Positions 1 to 8,524 of a stretch of DNA of 34,317 bases are shown piece by piece. Position 1 is the first letter of the stretch; each line of letters starts with the position of its first letter. This DNA is from Crenarchaeota archaeon 13_1_40CM_3_52_10. GTDB taxonomy: Archaea > Thermoproteota > Bathyarchaeia > 40CM-2-53-6. Location: positions 1 through 34,317 of the forward strand of contig MNGO01000070.1 of NCBI GenBank assembly GCA_001918765.1. The letters run 5' to 3'. Below the pieces are notes generated by a model. The model did not search any database, was not told the DNA's origin, and worked only from the letters and a program-made list of their open reading frames with translations. A program made the position numbers and the translations under genes.

Positions 1-243
1 TCCCTTCCGAATCTCGAAGGATTACCCATCCGTCCTTCGGTGGATACTTAGGACATAGTGAAGTATGTCCTGCCAGAATGCCAGCATCTTGTCGAATTCG
101 TTGCAGTCAATGACTATCGAGCCTATCTGAACTTGCAAAGTGTTTCCTCCTTGACGAAGGAGATAATTAATTACTGTTTTTTGTCGGGCCCCGGAAGCAC
201 TGCTCGCGACGCAATTCGGCTCTCGATGGCGAACTCGGATTTC

Positions 244-564
244 CTAGGACCCAATCTGTCCCGGAACCGTTGTCCGAGGAAACTTAGCCTTTGCAAGGCG
301 CAGGATTTGTCGAAAATCCGTTGCATTGGAAGGTTGGACAGCCCCGACTTTGTTCAGGAGTGTTTCAGCTATTTTCTTCTGGAGGACCTTTGAAGTCAAT
401 CCGAATACCTTTTCGAGGAGCGCAGCAAATGCTTCCGGTTCGCGGGCAGCGGTCTTCGTGTCGAAGAAGAAATTGACGCTCTTCCATGTGGTCGCGCCGA
501 GAATTTTGGACATCGTCTCGCTGACGGACTGGCTGACCAGATCATCGAAGCTCACCGCGCTCAT
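244..564 (-). CDS. Small protein resembling the ~90-aa NitrOD5-type domain of TACK archaeal proteins
   Basis: 106-aa ORF. The pattern 'SETMSKILGATTWKSVNFFF...REPEAFAALLEKVFGLTSKVLQKKIAETLLNKVG...FRQILRLAKAKF' resembles that domain from memory. Start overlaps the upstream minus-strand ORF by 4 nt (561-564). Confidence 0.6.
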   Translation of the reverse strand: MSAVSFDDLVSQSVSETMSKILGATTWKSVNFFFDTKTAAREPEAFAALLEKVFGLTSKVLQKKIAETLLNKVGAVQPSNATDFRQILRLAKAKFPRTTVPGQIGS

Positions 565-920
565 GATTTGAGGACCTTCGGTGTTTCAGTTGGAAGAGAA
601 ACTGTCGTGATAGGAGCAGGAGGATGGTAGGAGAGAAATCTGAGGGATCTCCAGCCGACGAATGTGGCGAAGACTGCCATTGATGCGGCGTGTAGGTAGA
701 GCCCCGTGTCCTCATAGCCAGTCGCGGCTAGAAACCCGATGGTCTCTGCGATGTGTGGGATTTCCGAGACGACCCAGATTAGGAGAAAGATGGATAGCTG
801 GAATCGGAAGCTGCCAAGGCTCTTGCCTTTGAACGCGAGCCGCGCGAATATTGCGAATGCTACGAGGATGAGTACTAGATTGAAGGTTTCGAACATTGTG
901 ATTATCGGATCACTTGCCAT
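561..920 (-). CDS. Small multi-pass membrane protein, unknown function
   Basis: 119-aa ORF with about 3-4 hydrophobic segments; tightly packed in a minus-strand operon-like run (1184 to 244). Confidence 0.65.
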   Translation of the reverse strand: MASDPIITMFETFNLVLILVAFAIFARLAFKGKSLGSFRFQLSIFLLIWVVSEIPHIAETIGFLAATGYEDTGLYLHAASMAVFATFVGWRSLRFLSYHPPAPITTVSLPTETPKVLKS

Positions 921-1184
921 CTATGCTATCCCCACTTTGGAGTAGTATGCTCCGAGACCTATCAGGAGGATGAGAGAGATCGGCTCGAAGACTGCGTCTG
1001 CTAGGAGTTCTTGCTGGAACCCGAAGGCAAGGTGGTAGAAGCCATGGACGACTGCAAAAAGTCCGAGCAGAAGAGAGAGGATTCTGAGACTATGGACCTT
1101 AACTTTGATCGCCATGATCAGTGGAATGATCCCCGCAGCCACCATTATCGTGAAGAGAACCATGCCTCCTGTTGCCAGGTCCAT
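921..1184 (-). CDS. Small membrane protein, unknown function
   Basis: 87-aa ORF with three hydrophobic segments; ends one nucleotide before the next ORF. Confidence 0.6.
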   Translation of the reverse strand: MDLATGGMVLFTIMVAAGIIPLIMAIKVKVHSLRILSLLLGLFAVVHGFYHLAFGFQQELLADAVFEPISLILLIGLGAYYSKVGIA

Positions 1185-1389
1185 TTTCGAATGCCTGGTT
1201 AGCTTGGGAACTGACTACTCCGATAAGAGACCCGTTACCGCGACTATTCAGATAGAGTGACACGGAGCCCAACATTGCATTGAGTCCCTCAACGAGAATA
1301 AAACCCGAAACCGAGGTTCGACTGTTAGTCCCTAGTCGTGCAGGGGTAGAACTAAGAACAAGCCAACGCACCGGTGCTTTGAGAAACCG

Positions 1390-2031
1390 GTGACTGGCTC
1401 GGTACCGGAGAAGAGGCTGGCCCTGATTCACAGGGTCATAGTGCCGGACAAGGAATATCCGAAGGAGTATGCTGTTCTGGTGACTGATAGCCGGTCAATT
1501 TTCATTCGCCTGGAGAAGACGAGGAGTAGCTATTGGCTTCGTGGCGAGATGAAGTTTGGAACCGCGCTAATGACCGACGTAATACCAAAGACTCTCGAAG
1601 ACTACGAACAAACCAGCGTGGAATCACTTATTGCCGATAATGCGAACCTCACTATCCCCCACGAAAAGGTTACTTCTCTGGTGCTGAGAAAGGAAGAGCC
1701 CGAATTCCGTGCACGTGAGTTTTTCGTCTGGCTGACGATGAGAAGGCAAGGGCATAGATTCCAAGTATACGACTTTGAGATGGGTTACCGGCAGAGCTCG
1801 AACGATGAAACGACGCTCAAGTTTTACATGGTGCCCTTGGGCGCTTACTTCAAGCCTAGAAGGCAAACCCAGACCAGGCAAACAATTCTCCGAGAATACG
1901 CCACAGATGCGCTCGGGATTTTCCAAAAGGTCCTCCGGGAAAAATCGTATCTTCACAAGACGATTCATGGCACAGTGCAGTTCGTGCCTAGCAATCGCGA
2001 AAACGGGATCGCGGGCCGTAGTCTAGAATAG
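1390..2031 (+). CDS. Hypothetical soluble protein
   Basis: 213-aa ORF with GTG start, the longest ORF here, with plausible composition. Confidence 0.65.
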   Translation: MTGSVPEKRLALIHRVIVPDKEYPKEYAVLVTDSRSIFIRLEKTRSSYWLRGEMKFGTALMTDVIPKTLEDYEQTSVESLIADNANLTIPHEKVTSLVLRKEEPEFRAREFFVWLTMRRQGHRFQVYDFEMGYRQSSNDETTLKFYMVPLGAYFKPRRQTQTRQTILREYATDALGIFQKVLREKSYLHKTIHGTVQFVPSNRENGIAGRSLE

Positions 2032-2034
2032 AAA

Positions 2035-2715
2035 CTATCCTTGGAGCTTCCTTGAATGCAACTTTCTTGGTACGAGCTGGAATATCAAGATCCCTAGGAG
2101 TCCGGCGAGAACGAGTACCGCGTTGTAGTTGAGAAGATAGCTTCCGGGAGCGAAGTTGGCCTGGACCCAGTTCTGCATATTGACGTTCGACGCGTACTCT
2201 CGCACAAGCCCGCCATAGATGATTATCAGCAGTACCGCTTCAACAAGCGCAATTGCAAGGGCTTTCGATCCTACGTTGAATGACGGGAGGTGAAATGACC
2301 GTTTCCCACCCTTCTTCGCCTCAGGGATCACTCCCCCTCCTAACGGGGTTCCTGCAACTCCGTTCTTTTGACCGACAAGGGCTTCCAGCTCGTAAAGTGC
2401 GGATTCGATCCGGTTGCTTGCTCGCCAGGTTCTTCTCATCGCGAGAAAGTACGTGCAAAGACCTACTCCGCCGATCAATAGCGGAATTGAGACGGGGAGG
2501 AAAATTGCGGCGGCCGATTCGTTCCATGGGATTAAGTTGCCAAGACCGAATCCTCCGAGCGCTCTAGTCGTGTAGATCCATGACCCGGTGCCTGCTCCTA
2601 TCGCAAGTAGCCCGAGACTGAGCTGGGCTCTTCCCTTCCAGTTGGTGCTTGGCGTGAAGACTGCTTGTACTCCTTTCTGCGCTGGCCTTCGCCTTTTCTT
2701 GACGCTAGTCGACAA
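2035..2715 (-). CDS. Membrane protein with basic N-terminus and about four TM segments
   Basis: 226-aa ORF immediately downstream of a ParA-like gene on the same strand. Confidence 0.7.
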   Translation of the reverse strand: MSTSVKKRRRPAQKGVQAVFTPSTNWKGRAQLSLGLLAIGAGTGSWIYTTRALGGFGLGNLIPWNESAAAIFLPVSIPLLIGGVGLCTYFLAMRRTWRASNRIESALYELEALVGQKNGVAGTPLGGGVIPEAKKGGKRSFHLPSFNVGSKALAIALVEAVLLIIIYGGLVREYASNVNMQNWVQANFAPGSYLLNYNAVLVLAGLLGILIFQLVPRKLHSRKLQG

Positions 2716-2721
2716 GTAGGA

Positions 2722-3516
2722 TCAGTCTGCTGTGGATCCGAGTTTGGTTAGGACAGTGTCAGCGAGCGATCCTTCGAGCAACTCCTTCGTAAGCCGCCTG
2801 TATTCCTCTGAGGCACTGTTCCTAGGGCTGTAGATTATCCCTGGTATTCCTTTGCTCGGCGCTTCAGCCATGCGGATGGATCGTGGGATGACGATCTTGA
2901 GGATGTGGTCGCCGAACGAGGTCCTGAGCTGCTGAACGACCTTTTTCGAGAGTCCTGTTCTCTTGTCGAAGAGCGTGAGCAGAATTCGATAGTCGAAGTC
3001 TGTTTTCGCGCGCGATTTTACGATTCGCATGAACTTCAGCAATGTCGGAAGCCCGTCCATCGACAAGAATTCAGATTGCACAGGCACGATCATGAGGTCG
3101 CATGCGACGATCGCGTTTACGGTTAGAATTCCGATGTTTGGTGGGCAATCGATAAGGATCGCGTCGTACTTGTGCCTGGCGACAGCGAGTGCCTCCCTCA
3201 GGACGAATTCGCGGCCGGGGATAGAGGATAGCTCGACCTCCGCTCCTGCAAGGTCCAGATTACTTGGAACGAGTGTTAGATTCTCGACCTTGGTCCCAAG
3301 CATTACTTCTTCGATCCTTCTCGACTGTGCGAGTGCATCGTAGACGGTGTAGAGTAGTTTGGATTTTTGGAAGCCGAGGCTGACTGTGGTGCTTCCTTGT
3401 GGATCGAGATCCACGAGCAGTACTTTTCGTCCTAGTTGTGCCAGCGCGGTGGCGAGGTTGACCGCTGTTGTGGTCTTGCCGGTTCCCCCTTTGTTGTTTG
3501 CGAAGCTTAAGATCAT
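2722..3516 (-). CDS. ParA/Soj-family (MinD-like) P-loop ATPase
   Basis: Deviant Walker A 'NNKGGTGKTTTAVNLA', 'VLLVDLDPQGS' and 'AILIDCPPN'. The track ORF extends to 3687, but the conserved domain starts at the internal Met (MILSFANNKGG) at 3516. Confidence 0.9.
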   Translation of the reverse strand: MILSFANNKGGTGKTTTAVNLATALAQLGRKVLLVDLDPQGSTTVSLGFQKSKLLYTVYDALAQSRRIEEVMLGTKVENLTLVPSNLDLAGAEVELSSIPGREFVLREALAVARHKYDAILIDCPPNIGILTVNAIVACDLMIVPVQSEFLSMDGLPTLLKFMRIVKSRAKTDFDYRILLTLFDKRTGLSKKVVQQLRTSFGDHILKIVIPRSIRMAEAPSKGIPGIIYSPRNSASEEYRRLTKELLEGSLADTVLTKLGSTAD

Positions 3517-3930
3517 GGTCGGGAACTGCTCGTAGCCTGAGGGTTTGGTATCAAATTCATGTGCAGATCGAGTTGAACCGAGCATCATCCCTGTAGGGTG
3601 ATTAGGCAGGAAGATGATGGGTGGTTCTAGACTTTCGGATATTTGCGTATGACAGTATATTACTGGCAATATGAACCGAGTGAGCACGTTGTTAGATAGT
3701 GGCAGAGAGATTGACGCCTAGTCCGTCACATTTTCATCATCTCGATGCAAGAAACGGGGGACCGGACCCGTAATATTCACACTTCCTTGTAAATCGCAGA
3801 TTATCTGAAAAACTCGAACCAGCGACCATTTTCGACGCCATCCTACCGAAATCTGGATCTGACCTTCTTAGGCAGAAGTTTTCAGGTGTAAACGAAGTCT
3901 TAATCAGCAGACAAGCCAATTTCCGATTTT

Positions 3931-4935
3931 ATGAACCGCGAAAGCATTCCTCCCCAATTATCTTCGGCGAAGAAAGAGGCGGCTACTCGCTTCTTGACCG
4001 ACAGCGCTAGGGCCGCGTATTCCACCAGAGCGGTCTCCTATCAGCTCGACCTCAACATCGTTGGCGTCGGAATTGGCAAGAAGATCAAAGGCGGGCAACC
4101 CACGGGTACGGATGCGGTTCGAGTATATGTGAATAGAAAATTTCCGAAGGCCCAGATTCCCCAGCCACAACTCGTGCCCGCGACAATACGGGGCGTCCCG
4201 ACGGACGTAGTTGAAACCGGAAGGTTCAAGGCCTTCACCGTGGCACCGGCACCAATAACCCCTAGAGACCGCTGGCGGCCTATCAGACCTGGAAGCTCTA
4301 TTGGTCCTCCCCCGATCGGAAACATGGTCGAGGCCGGGACCCTAGGCGCGATCGTGAAGAGTGGAGGCGCTCAATACATCCTGAGTAACAACCACGTACT
4401 CGCAAACGAAGACAAGCTCCCAGTTGGAACCGCCATATTCCAGCCTGCCCTTCTAGACAAGGGAGTCCAAGCAACCGATAGGGTCGGATCGCTCTCCAAA
4501 GTCGTTCCTCTGTCGCCTCGAGGAAGCAACAGTGTCGATTGTGCCATCGCCGCCATCGACAAGACCGTCCCCGCGGACCCTACTATTCTGCCGAAGGTGG
4601 GCAAGCTCGCAACCACATCTCCCATCGATGCTACTGACGGGATGAAGGTGCATAAGGTCGGCCGGACAACAGGCTACACTACCGGGTCCGTTCTAGACAT
4701 AAGCGCAGACGTCATCATACAATATGATATCGGAACTCTCACGTTTCAGGGGCAGATTCTGATCGCTCCAGACCAGGGTCAGATGTTCTCCGACGCGGGA
4801 GATTCTGGCTCGCTCATCGTAGACAGAGGGTTGGGCAGAGCGACTGGTCTGCTCTTCGGCGGTTCACCGAAGTCGACCATTGCCAACCACATCTCGGACG
4901 TTCTGACGGCGCTTCAGATCCAGCTTGCAGGATAG
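3931..4935 (+). CDS. Chymotrypsin/trypsin-fold serine protease with N-terminal domain
   Basis: 'ILSNNHVLA' (His), 'SVDCAIAAI' (Asp) and 'DAGDSGSLIV' (Ser nucleophile in GDSGS) in the correct order. Confidence 0.85.
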   Translation: MNRESIPPQLSSAKKEAATRFLTDSARAAYSTRAVSYQLDLNIVGVGIGKKIKGGQPTGTDAVRVYVNRKFPKAQIPQPQLVPATIRGVPTDVVETGRFKAFTVAPAPITPRDRWRPIRPGSSIGPPPIGNMVEAGTLGAIVKSGGAQYILSNNHVLANEDKLPVGTAIFQPALLDKGVQATDRVGSLSKVVPLSPRGSNSVDCAIAAIDKTVPADPTILPKVGKLATTSPIDATDGMKVHKVGRTTGYTTGSVLDISADVIIQYDIGTLTFQGQILIAPDQGQMFSDAGDSGSLIVDRGLGRATGLLFGGSPKSTIANHISDVLTALQIQLAG

Positions 4936-4976
4936 GTTCAAGTGAAAGACAACCGAACCCTCTAGATCTGAGAGAG

Positions 4977-5216
4977 TTGACTCTGCCGAAGACTCCTCCT
5001 GATTCTCGCGCTCTGAAACGAAAAGTGTCCGCCCAGATACTACAGCTCCCAGGAGTCAGCGGAATAGGTGTTCCAAAGGGCCAGCTTACAGTCTACTTAG
5101 AAGCGGATTCTGACGATATCAGAAATCGAGTACGAGAAGTTCTGAAAACGGTCTCCCCGGAAACCGATGTCGTGTTTCTGGTTACCGGGAAGTTCGCCAA
5201 GCAGGACCCCGATTGA
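4977..5216 (+). CDS. 79-aa protein resembling the N-terminal domain of the upstream protease
   Basis: TTG start. 'GVSGIGVPKGQLTVYLE...TDVVFLVTGKF' can be set against 'NIVGVGIGKK...DAVRVYV...TDVVETGRF' of the protease. Confidence 0.65.
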   Translation: MTLPKTPPDSRALKRKVSAQILQLPGVSGIGVPKGQLTVYLEADSDDIRNRVREVLKTVSPETDVVFLVTGKFAKQDPD

Positions 5217-5220
5217 AAAC

Positions 5221-5895
5221 ATGTCCTCGGTCCCTGGTAAAGAGAAAGGAATCGCCGAGACATTTGATGATCTAGCCCATAACCGTTGTTGCAAATACAA
5301 GTCGAACGGCCTCACCGCCAGCAGCCAAGTATTACTCGATTTCATCTCACAGAAGGGGCTAGTCGGGAAGACCATCTTGGAGATCGGGTGCGGAACAGGC
5401 TTCTTCGCCTTGGAAACCCTCAGATCCGGAGCGATCTCTTGCGTAGGCGTCGACCTCTCGTCAGTCGCGATTCATGAAGCAAACGAATTCGCGAAAGAGT
5501 CCGGCTTGCAGGATCGAGCGAGATTCGAGGTCTCAAACGCAGCCTCGACTCGGCAGCCTGCGTCCGATGTTGTCGTGATGGACAAGGTCCTATGCTGTTA
5601 TCCTGACGCGGATGCGCTTCTGAAGACCGCTTCCGATTCCTCAAGGGAGCTACTGGGTTTTGTTGTTCCGCGAAACGAAGGGCTGATGAAGCCAGCGATG
5701 AAGATAGGAACGGCGCTAATCAATCTGGTTGAGAAGCTGAGAAAGACTGGTTTCCGGCTGTACCTTCATCCCCTGCGCTCGATCGACCAACTTCTCTCTG
5801 AGAGGGGTTTCCAGCAGGCTAGCAAGGCCAAGTCTCGTTTCTGGCTGGTCTTCCTCTACAAGAAAACCGGATCAATCGAACCAGCGCAGGGGTAG
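5221..5895 (+). CDS. Class I SAM-dependent methyltransferase
   Basis: 'TILEIGCGTGFFALETLRSGAISCVGVDLSSVAI' is the SAM-binding motif I region. The track start is 5167; an ATG at 5221, just after the upstream stop, is more likely. Confidence 0.85.
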   Translation: MSSVPGKEKGIAETFDDLAHNRCCKYKSNGLTASSQVLLDFISQKGLVGKTILEIGCGTGFFALETLRSGAISCVGVDLSSVAIHEANEFAKESGLQDRARFEVSNAASTRQPASDVVVMDKVLCCYPDADALLKTASDSSRELLGFVVPRNEGLMKPAMKIGTALINLVEKLRKTGFRLYLHPLRSIDQLLSERGFQQASKAKSRFWLVFLYKKTGSIEPAQG

Positions 5896-5902
5896 GTTCG
5901 AC

Positions 5903-6586
5903 TTGGAAGTCAAACTAGTCATCGATCGGTTGAGGTCTCTCGGCGATCCGAAAGCTGTCGAAGGTATGACCCGTTTCGGAATTCAATCAAGCAATTCCTT
6001 TGGGGTTTCCGTTCCCCAGCTCCGGACCCTTGCCAGCGAGGTTGGACGGGATCATATGTTGGCAATGAAGCTGTGGGAGACCGGACTTCACGACGCGAGG
6101 CTCTTGGCAACAATGGTTGACGATCCTCGCAAGGTGACGCTTGAGCAGATGGACAAGTGGGTTCGCGACTTTGACTCATGGGACGTTGTTGATGGTTCCT
6201 GCGGGAACCTGTTCGACAAGACACCTTTTGCAGTGGCGAAGGCAAAGCAATGGTGTAAGCGCGAAGAGGAGTTCGTGAAGAGAGCCGGATTCGTCATGAT
6301 GGCCGAACTTGCGGTTCACGACAAAGAAGCGAAAGACAAGGTGTTCCTAGACTTTCTTCCTCTGATTGTCGGTGGGGCGTCTGACGAAAGGAATTTCGTC
6401 AAGAAGGCGGTTAACTGGGCTCTGAGACAGATAGGCAAGCGCAACATGAAGCTGAACAAGGCCGCAGTGTCCACAGCGCGAAGGATCCGGAAAATCGACT
6501 CGGGGGCCGCGAAGTGGGTTGCCGCGGACGCCCTAAGAGAACTGAAAAGCCCTCAAGTCCTAAAAAGGCTCCGGAAAACCAAGTAA
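5903..6586 (+). CDS. AlkD-like DNA alkylation repair protein (HEAT-like)
   Basis: TTG start. 'FGIQSSNSFGVSVPQLRTLASEVGRDHMLAMKLWETGLHDARLLATMVDDP...DSWDVVDGSCGNLF' is typical of the family. Confidence 0.9.
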   Translation: MEVKLVIDRLRSLGDPKAVEGMTRFGIQSSNSFGVSVPQLRTLASEVGRDHMLAMKLWETGLHDARLLATMVDDPRKVTLEQMDKWVRDFDSWDVVDGSCGNLFDKTPFAVAKAKQWCKREEEFVKRAGFVMMAELAVHDKEAKDKVFLDFLPLIVGGASDERNFVKKAVNWALRQIGKRNMKLNKAAVSTARRIRKIDSGAAKWVAADALRELKSPQVLKRLRKTK

Positions 6587-6635
6587 CCCTGAGAACACGG
6601 AACCCTCCTCCACAACTGTTCTTCTTCTGACATTT

Positions 6636-6677
6636 GTTTTTCCTTAACTGTCCTTTTCCTGTAACTATTTTTTTCCG
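6636..6677 (+). terminator. Probable T-rich transcription termination region downstream of the AlkD-like gene
   Basis: Repeated oligo-T tracts (tttgtttttcc, ccttttcc, ctatttttttcc) about 50-90 nt after the stop codon, consistent with archaeal oligo-T termination. Confidence 0.45.
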
Positions 6678-6835
6678 CTAACTAATATGCGACCCCCCAG
6701 GGTGGCTGATTTTCGCGAGCCCCGCCCTTCGTGGAACCATCCTCGGGATCGCGTCTCTCAGGTTAGAATCGCCCGCATCTCAGCTCTCTCGGGATAGACC
6801 CTGCCCGTTTGCCGATGAGGATCGCCAGCTGGTGT

Positions 6836-6855
6836 TACCCTATTGGCTTAGGGTA
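6836..6855. other. Perfect 7-bp inverted repeat, TACCCTA-ttggct-TAGGGTA
   Basis: Read directly from the intergenic sequence. Confidence 0.6.
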
Positions 6856-6976
6856 TGGTTACGATAGGAGCATTTGAGGATACTCGCGCTCGATCATTCC
6901 TGCCAGCCTTCGTTTAGGAGAGTGAAAGCGTACGTTTCGGAAGCTAGTTAGGAACAAGAAAGCAATCGATACTATA

Positions 6977-7417
6977 ATGGCCACTCTCCTAATGGTTGTC
7001 ATCGTGGTAGCGGCTTCGGTCATGGTCTTCGTATATGCAACAGGACTATTCGGCGCTTTGACGCGGGCTCCGAGCTATCAGAAGGAAGCCCTCGGTCTGG
7101 AATTCTCAAGTTTCGGGCCGATCAACGCCAACAGTAACGCTACTCTTTATCTCAGAAACACGGGAACGGTGCCCATCACGCTAGTAAGCTACTTTGTGAA
7201 GGACGCAAGTGGAAACCAGTACGCTCGAACCCCGTGGACAAACCAGCCCACCTTGGGACCGACAACGGGGGGTTGGTCTCAGGTATTGATCTCTTCGATC
7301 TGCAGCTGCCCCTATACTGGGACCGCGTTCACGTTCCAGATAGGACAGTCCTATACGATAACCCTGACTTCCTCTCTGGGGAGCCAGTTCTCCTTCTCTG
7401 TCGTAAGGTACAGCTAA
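6977..7417 (+). CDS. Archaeal pilin/archaellin-like secreted protein (class III signal peptide type)
   Basis: Hydrophobic N-terminus 'MATLLMVVIVVAASVMVFVYATGLFG' followed by a beta-rich domain. In-frame upstream codons encode RNKKAIDTI, but no canonical start precedes them. Confidence 0.7.
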   Translation: MATLLMVVIVVAASVMVFVYATGLFGALTRAPSYQKEALGLEFSSFGPINANSNATLYLRNTGTVPITLVSYFVKDASGNQYARTPWTNQPTLGPTTGGWSQVLISSICSCPYTGTAFTFQIGQSYTITLTSSLGSQFSFSVVRYS

Positions 7418-7699
7418 TCAGAGTCCACTTATCTTTTCATAGAATTCGACCAGGCTACGAGCAGCCGGTTCTTCCTGGTTGAATGCGAAGATCTTCATTC
7501 CCTTCTCATACCTCTCAAAGAGCAGTATCTTCGATTTCACCAACGGCTCAGCTATCCTCGCAACAGTCGAGGGAGACACGTCAAGCACTCGAGCGAGCCC
7601 TGCCTGGTTGAAGACCTTCTGACGGTTCTGTAGTAGATGCTCGATCAGCCGGACCTGAGCCTTTGACTGAAACAGATCAACCAATCTCACCAATGTCAC
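7418..7699 (-). CDS. Winged-helix HTH transcriptional regulator
   Basis: 'RLIEHLLQNRQKVFNQAGLARVLDVSPSTVARIAEPLVKSKILLFER' has HTH/wing character. Confidence 0.75.
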   Translation of the reverse strand: MTLVRLVDLFQSKAQVRLIEHLLQNRQKVFNQAGLARVLDVSPSTVARIAEPLVKSKILLFERYEKGMKIFAFNQEEPAARSLVEFYEKISGL

Positions 7700-7704
7700 C
7701 CCTT

Positions 7705-8385
7705 CTACGAGTAGACGACTCTGGTCCCGATATCCTTCCCCTGGAGAGCCCCGAGAATGTTGCCCGGGTCCGCGAGGGATACAAATCTAGTGGGTATCTT
7801 CGCTCTCTGCATAATCTTGATAGCTAGCGGGTCAAGCAACTCGTACCGGCCAGCGAAAACCTCCCCTCCCATAGCCCAGCTCAACAACTTGTCCACATTG
7901 ACTGAACGAATGAGCTTCGCCTTCGGATTCTTCTTAGGGTCGTCAGTATACACACCGTCAACATCAGTACCATTGACAAGTATCTCAGCTCGAGTAATCT
8001 CCGCCGCAAGCACGGCAACAGCATTAGTCGACTGGCCCGGTTGTAGTCCGCCCATCACCACTGCCTTCCCTGATCCAACGCAATGAGGCAAATCGGACAA
8101 CGTTGTGGGGATCTTTGAGGATGCTATCGAGCCCATCGCCAAACGCAATAGTTCCGCGTTCGCTCGTGTGATCTGGATCCCGAGAAGATCGCACGTAGAT
8201 TCTTCAGCACCCAGCTTCCTTGCAACCCCAATGTAAGTCCGAGCGTTCTCTCCACCCCCCGCAACAACTACGAGCTGGTTACCCTCTTCGACAAACCCAC
8301 TGAGAACCTCGCCCATGGCCTTGAGGGCCGTCACGTTTGGCTCGCGGCGGAATAGTGCGCCTCCGAGCTTCACAACTGCGCGCAT
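7705..8385 (-). CDS. pyrH: UMP kinase, archaeal type
   Basis: 'MRAVVKLGGALF', 'VVVAGGGENARTYIGVARKLG' and 'LVNGTDVDGVYTDDPKKNPKAKLI'. Confidence 0.92.
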   Translation of the reverse strand: MRAVVKLGGALFRREPNVTALKAMGEVLSGFVEEGNQLVVVAGGGENARTYIGVARKLGAEESTCDLLGIQITRANAELLRLAMGSIASSKIPTTLSDLPHCVGSGKAVVMGGLQPGQSTNAVAVLAAEITRAEILVNGTDVDGVYTDDPKKNPKAKLIRSVNVDKLLSWAMGGEVFAGRYELLDPLAIKIMQRAKIPTRFVSLADPGNILGALQGKDIGTRVVYS

Positions 8386-8524
8386 TCTCTCTCAACCCTC
8401 TGGCGGACGAGAGCTCAGTATATTAGAATGGAATGGAAGCCACCGGAGCGTTCTAAGATTCTTACAAAAACTCATCGGAAAAGCTGAATAGCCGTTCTAC
8501 CGAACAAAAAACGACTCTTCACCA

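Noticed and set aside
58-571. Plus-strand ORFs (111, 61 and 81 aa) at the left edge
   Set aside because: They mostly overlap the better supported minus-strand 106-aa ORF and lack family signals; the first ~240 nt remain unexplained.
1099-1431. 110-aa minus-strand ORF
   Set aside because: Overlaps the start of two better ORFs (921-1184 and 1390-2031) and has wrong-frame composition.
6686-6790. Short ORF starting at the ATG of motif copy A (and the matching 33-aa ORF at copy B)
   Set aside because: The translations of the two copies are unrelated although the nucleotides are similar, so the conservation is not at protein level.
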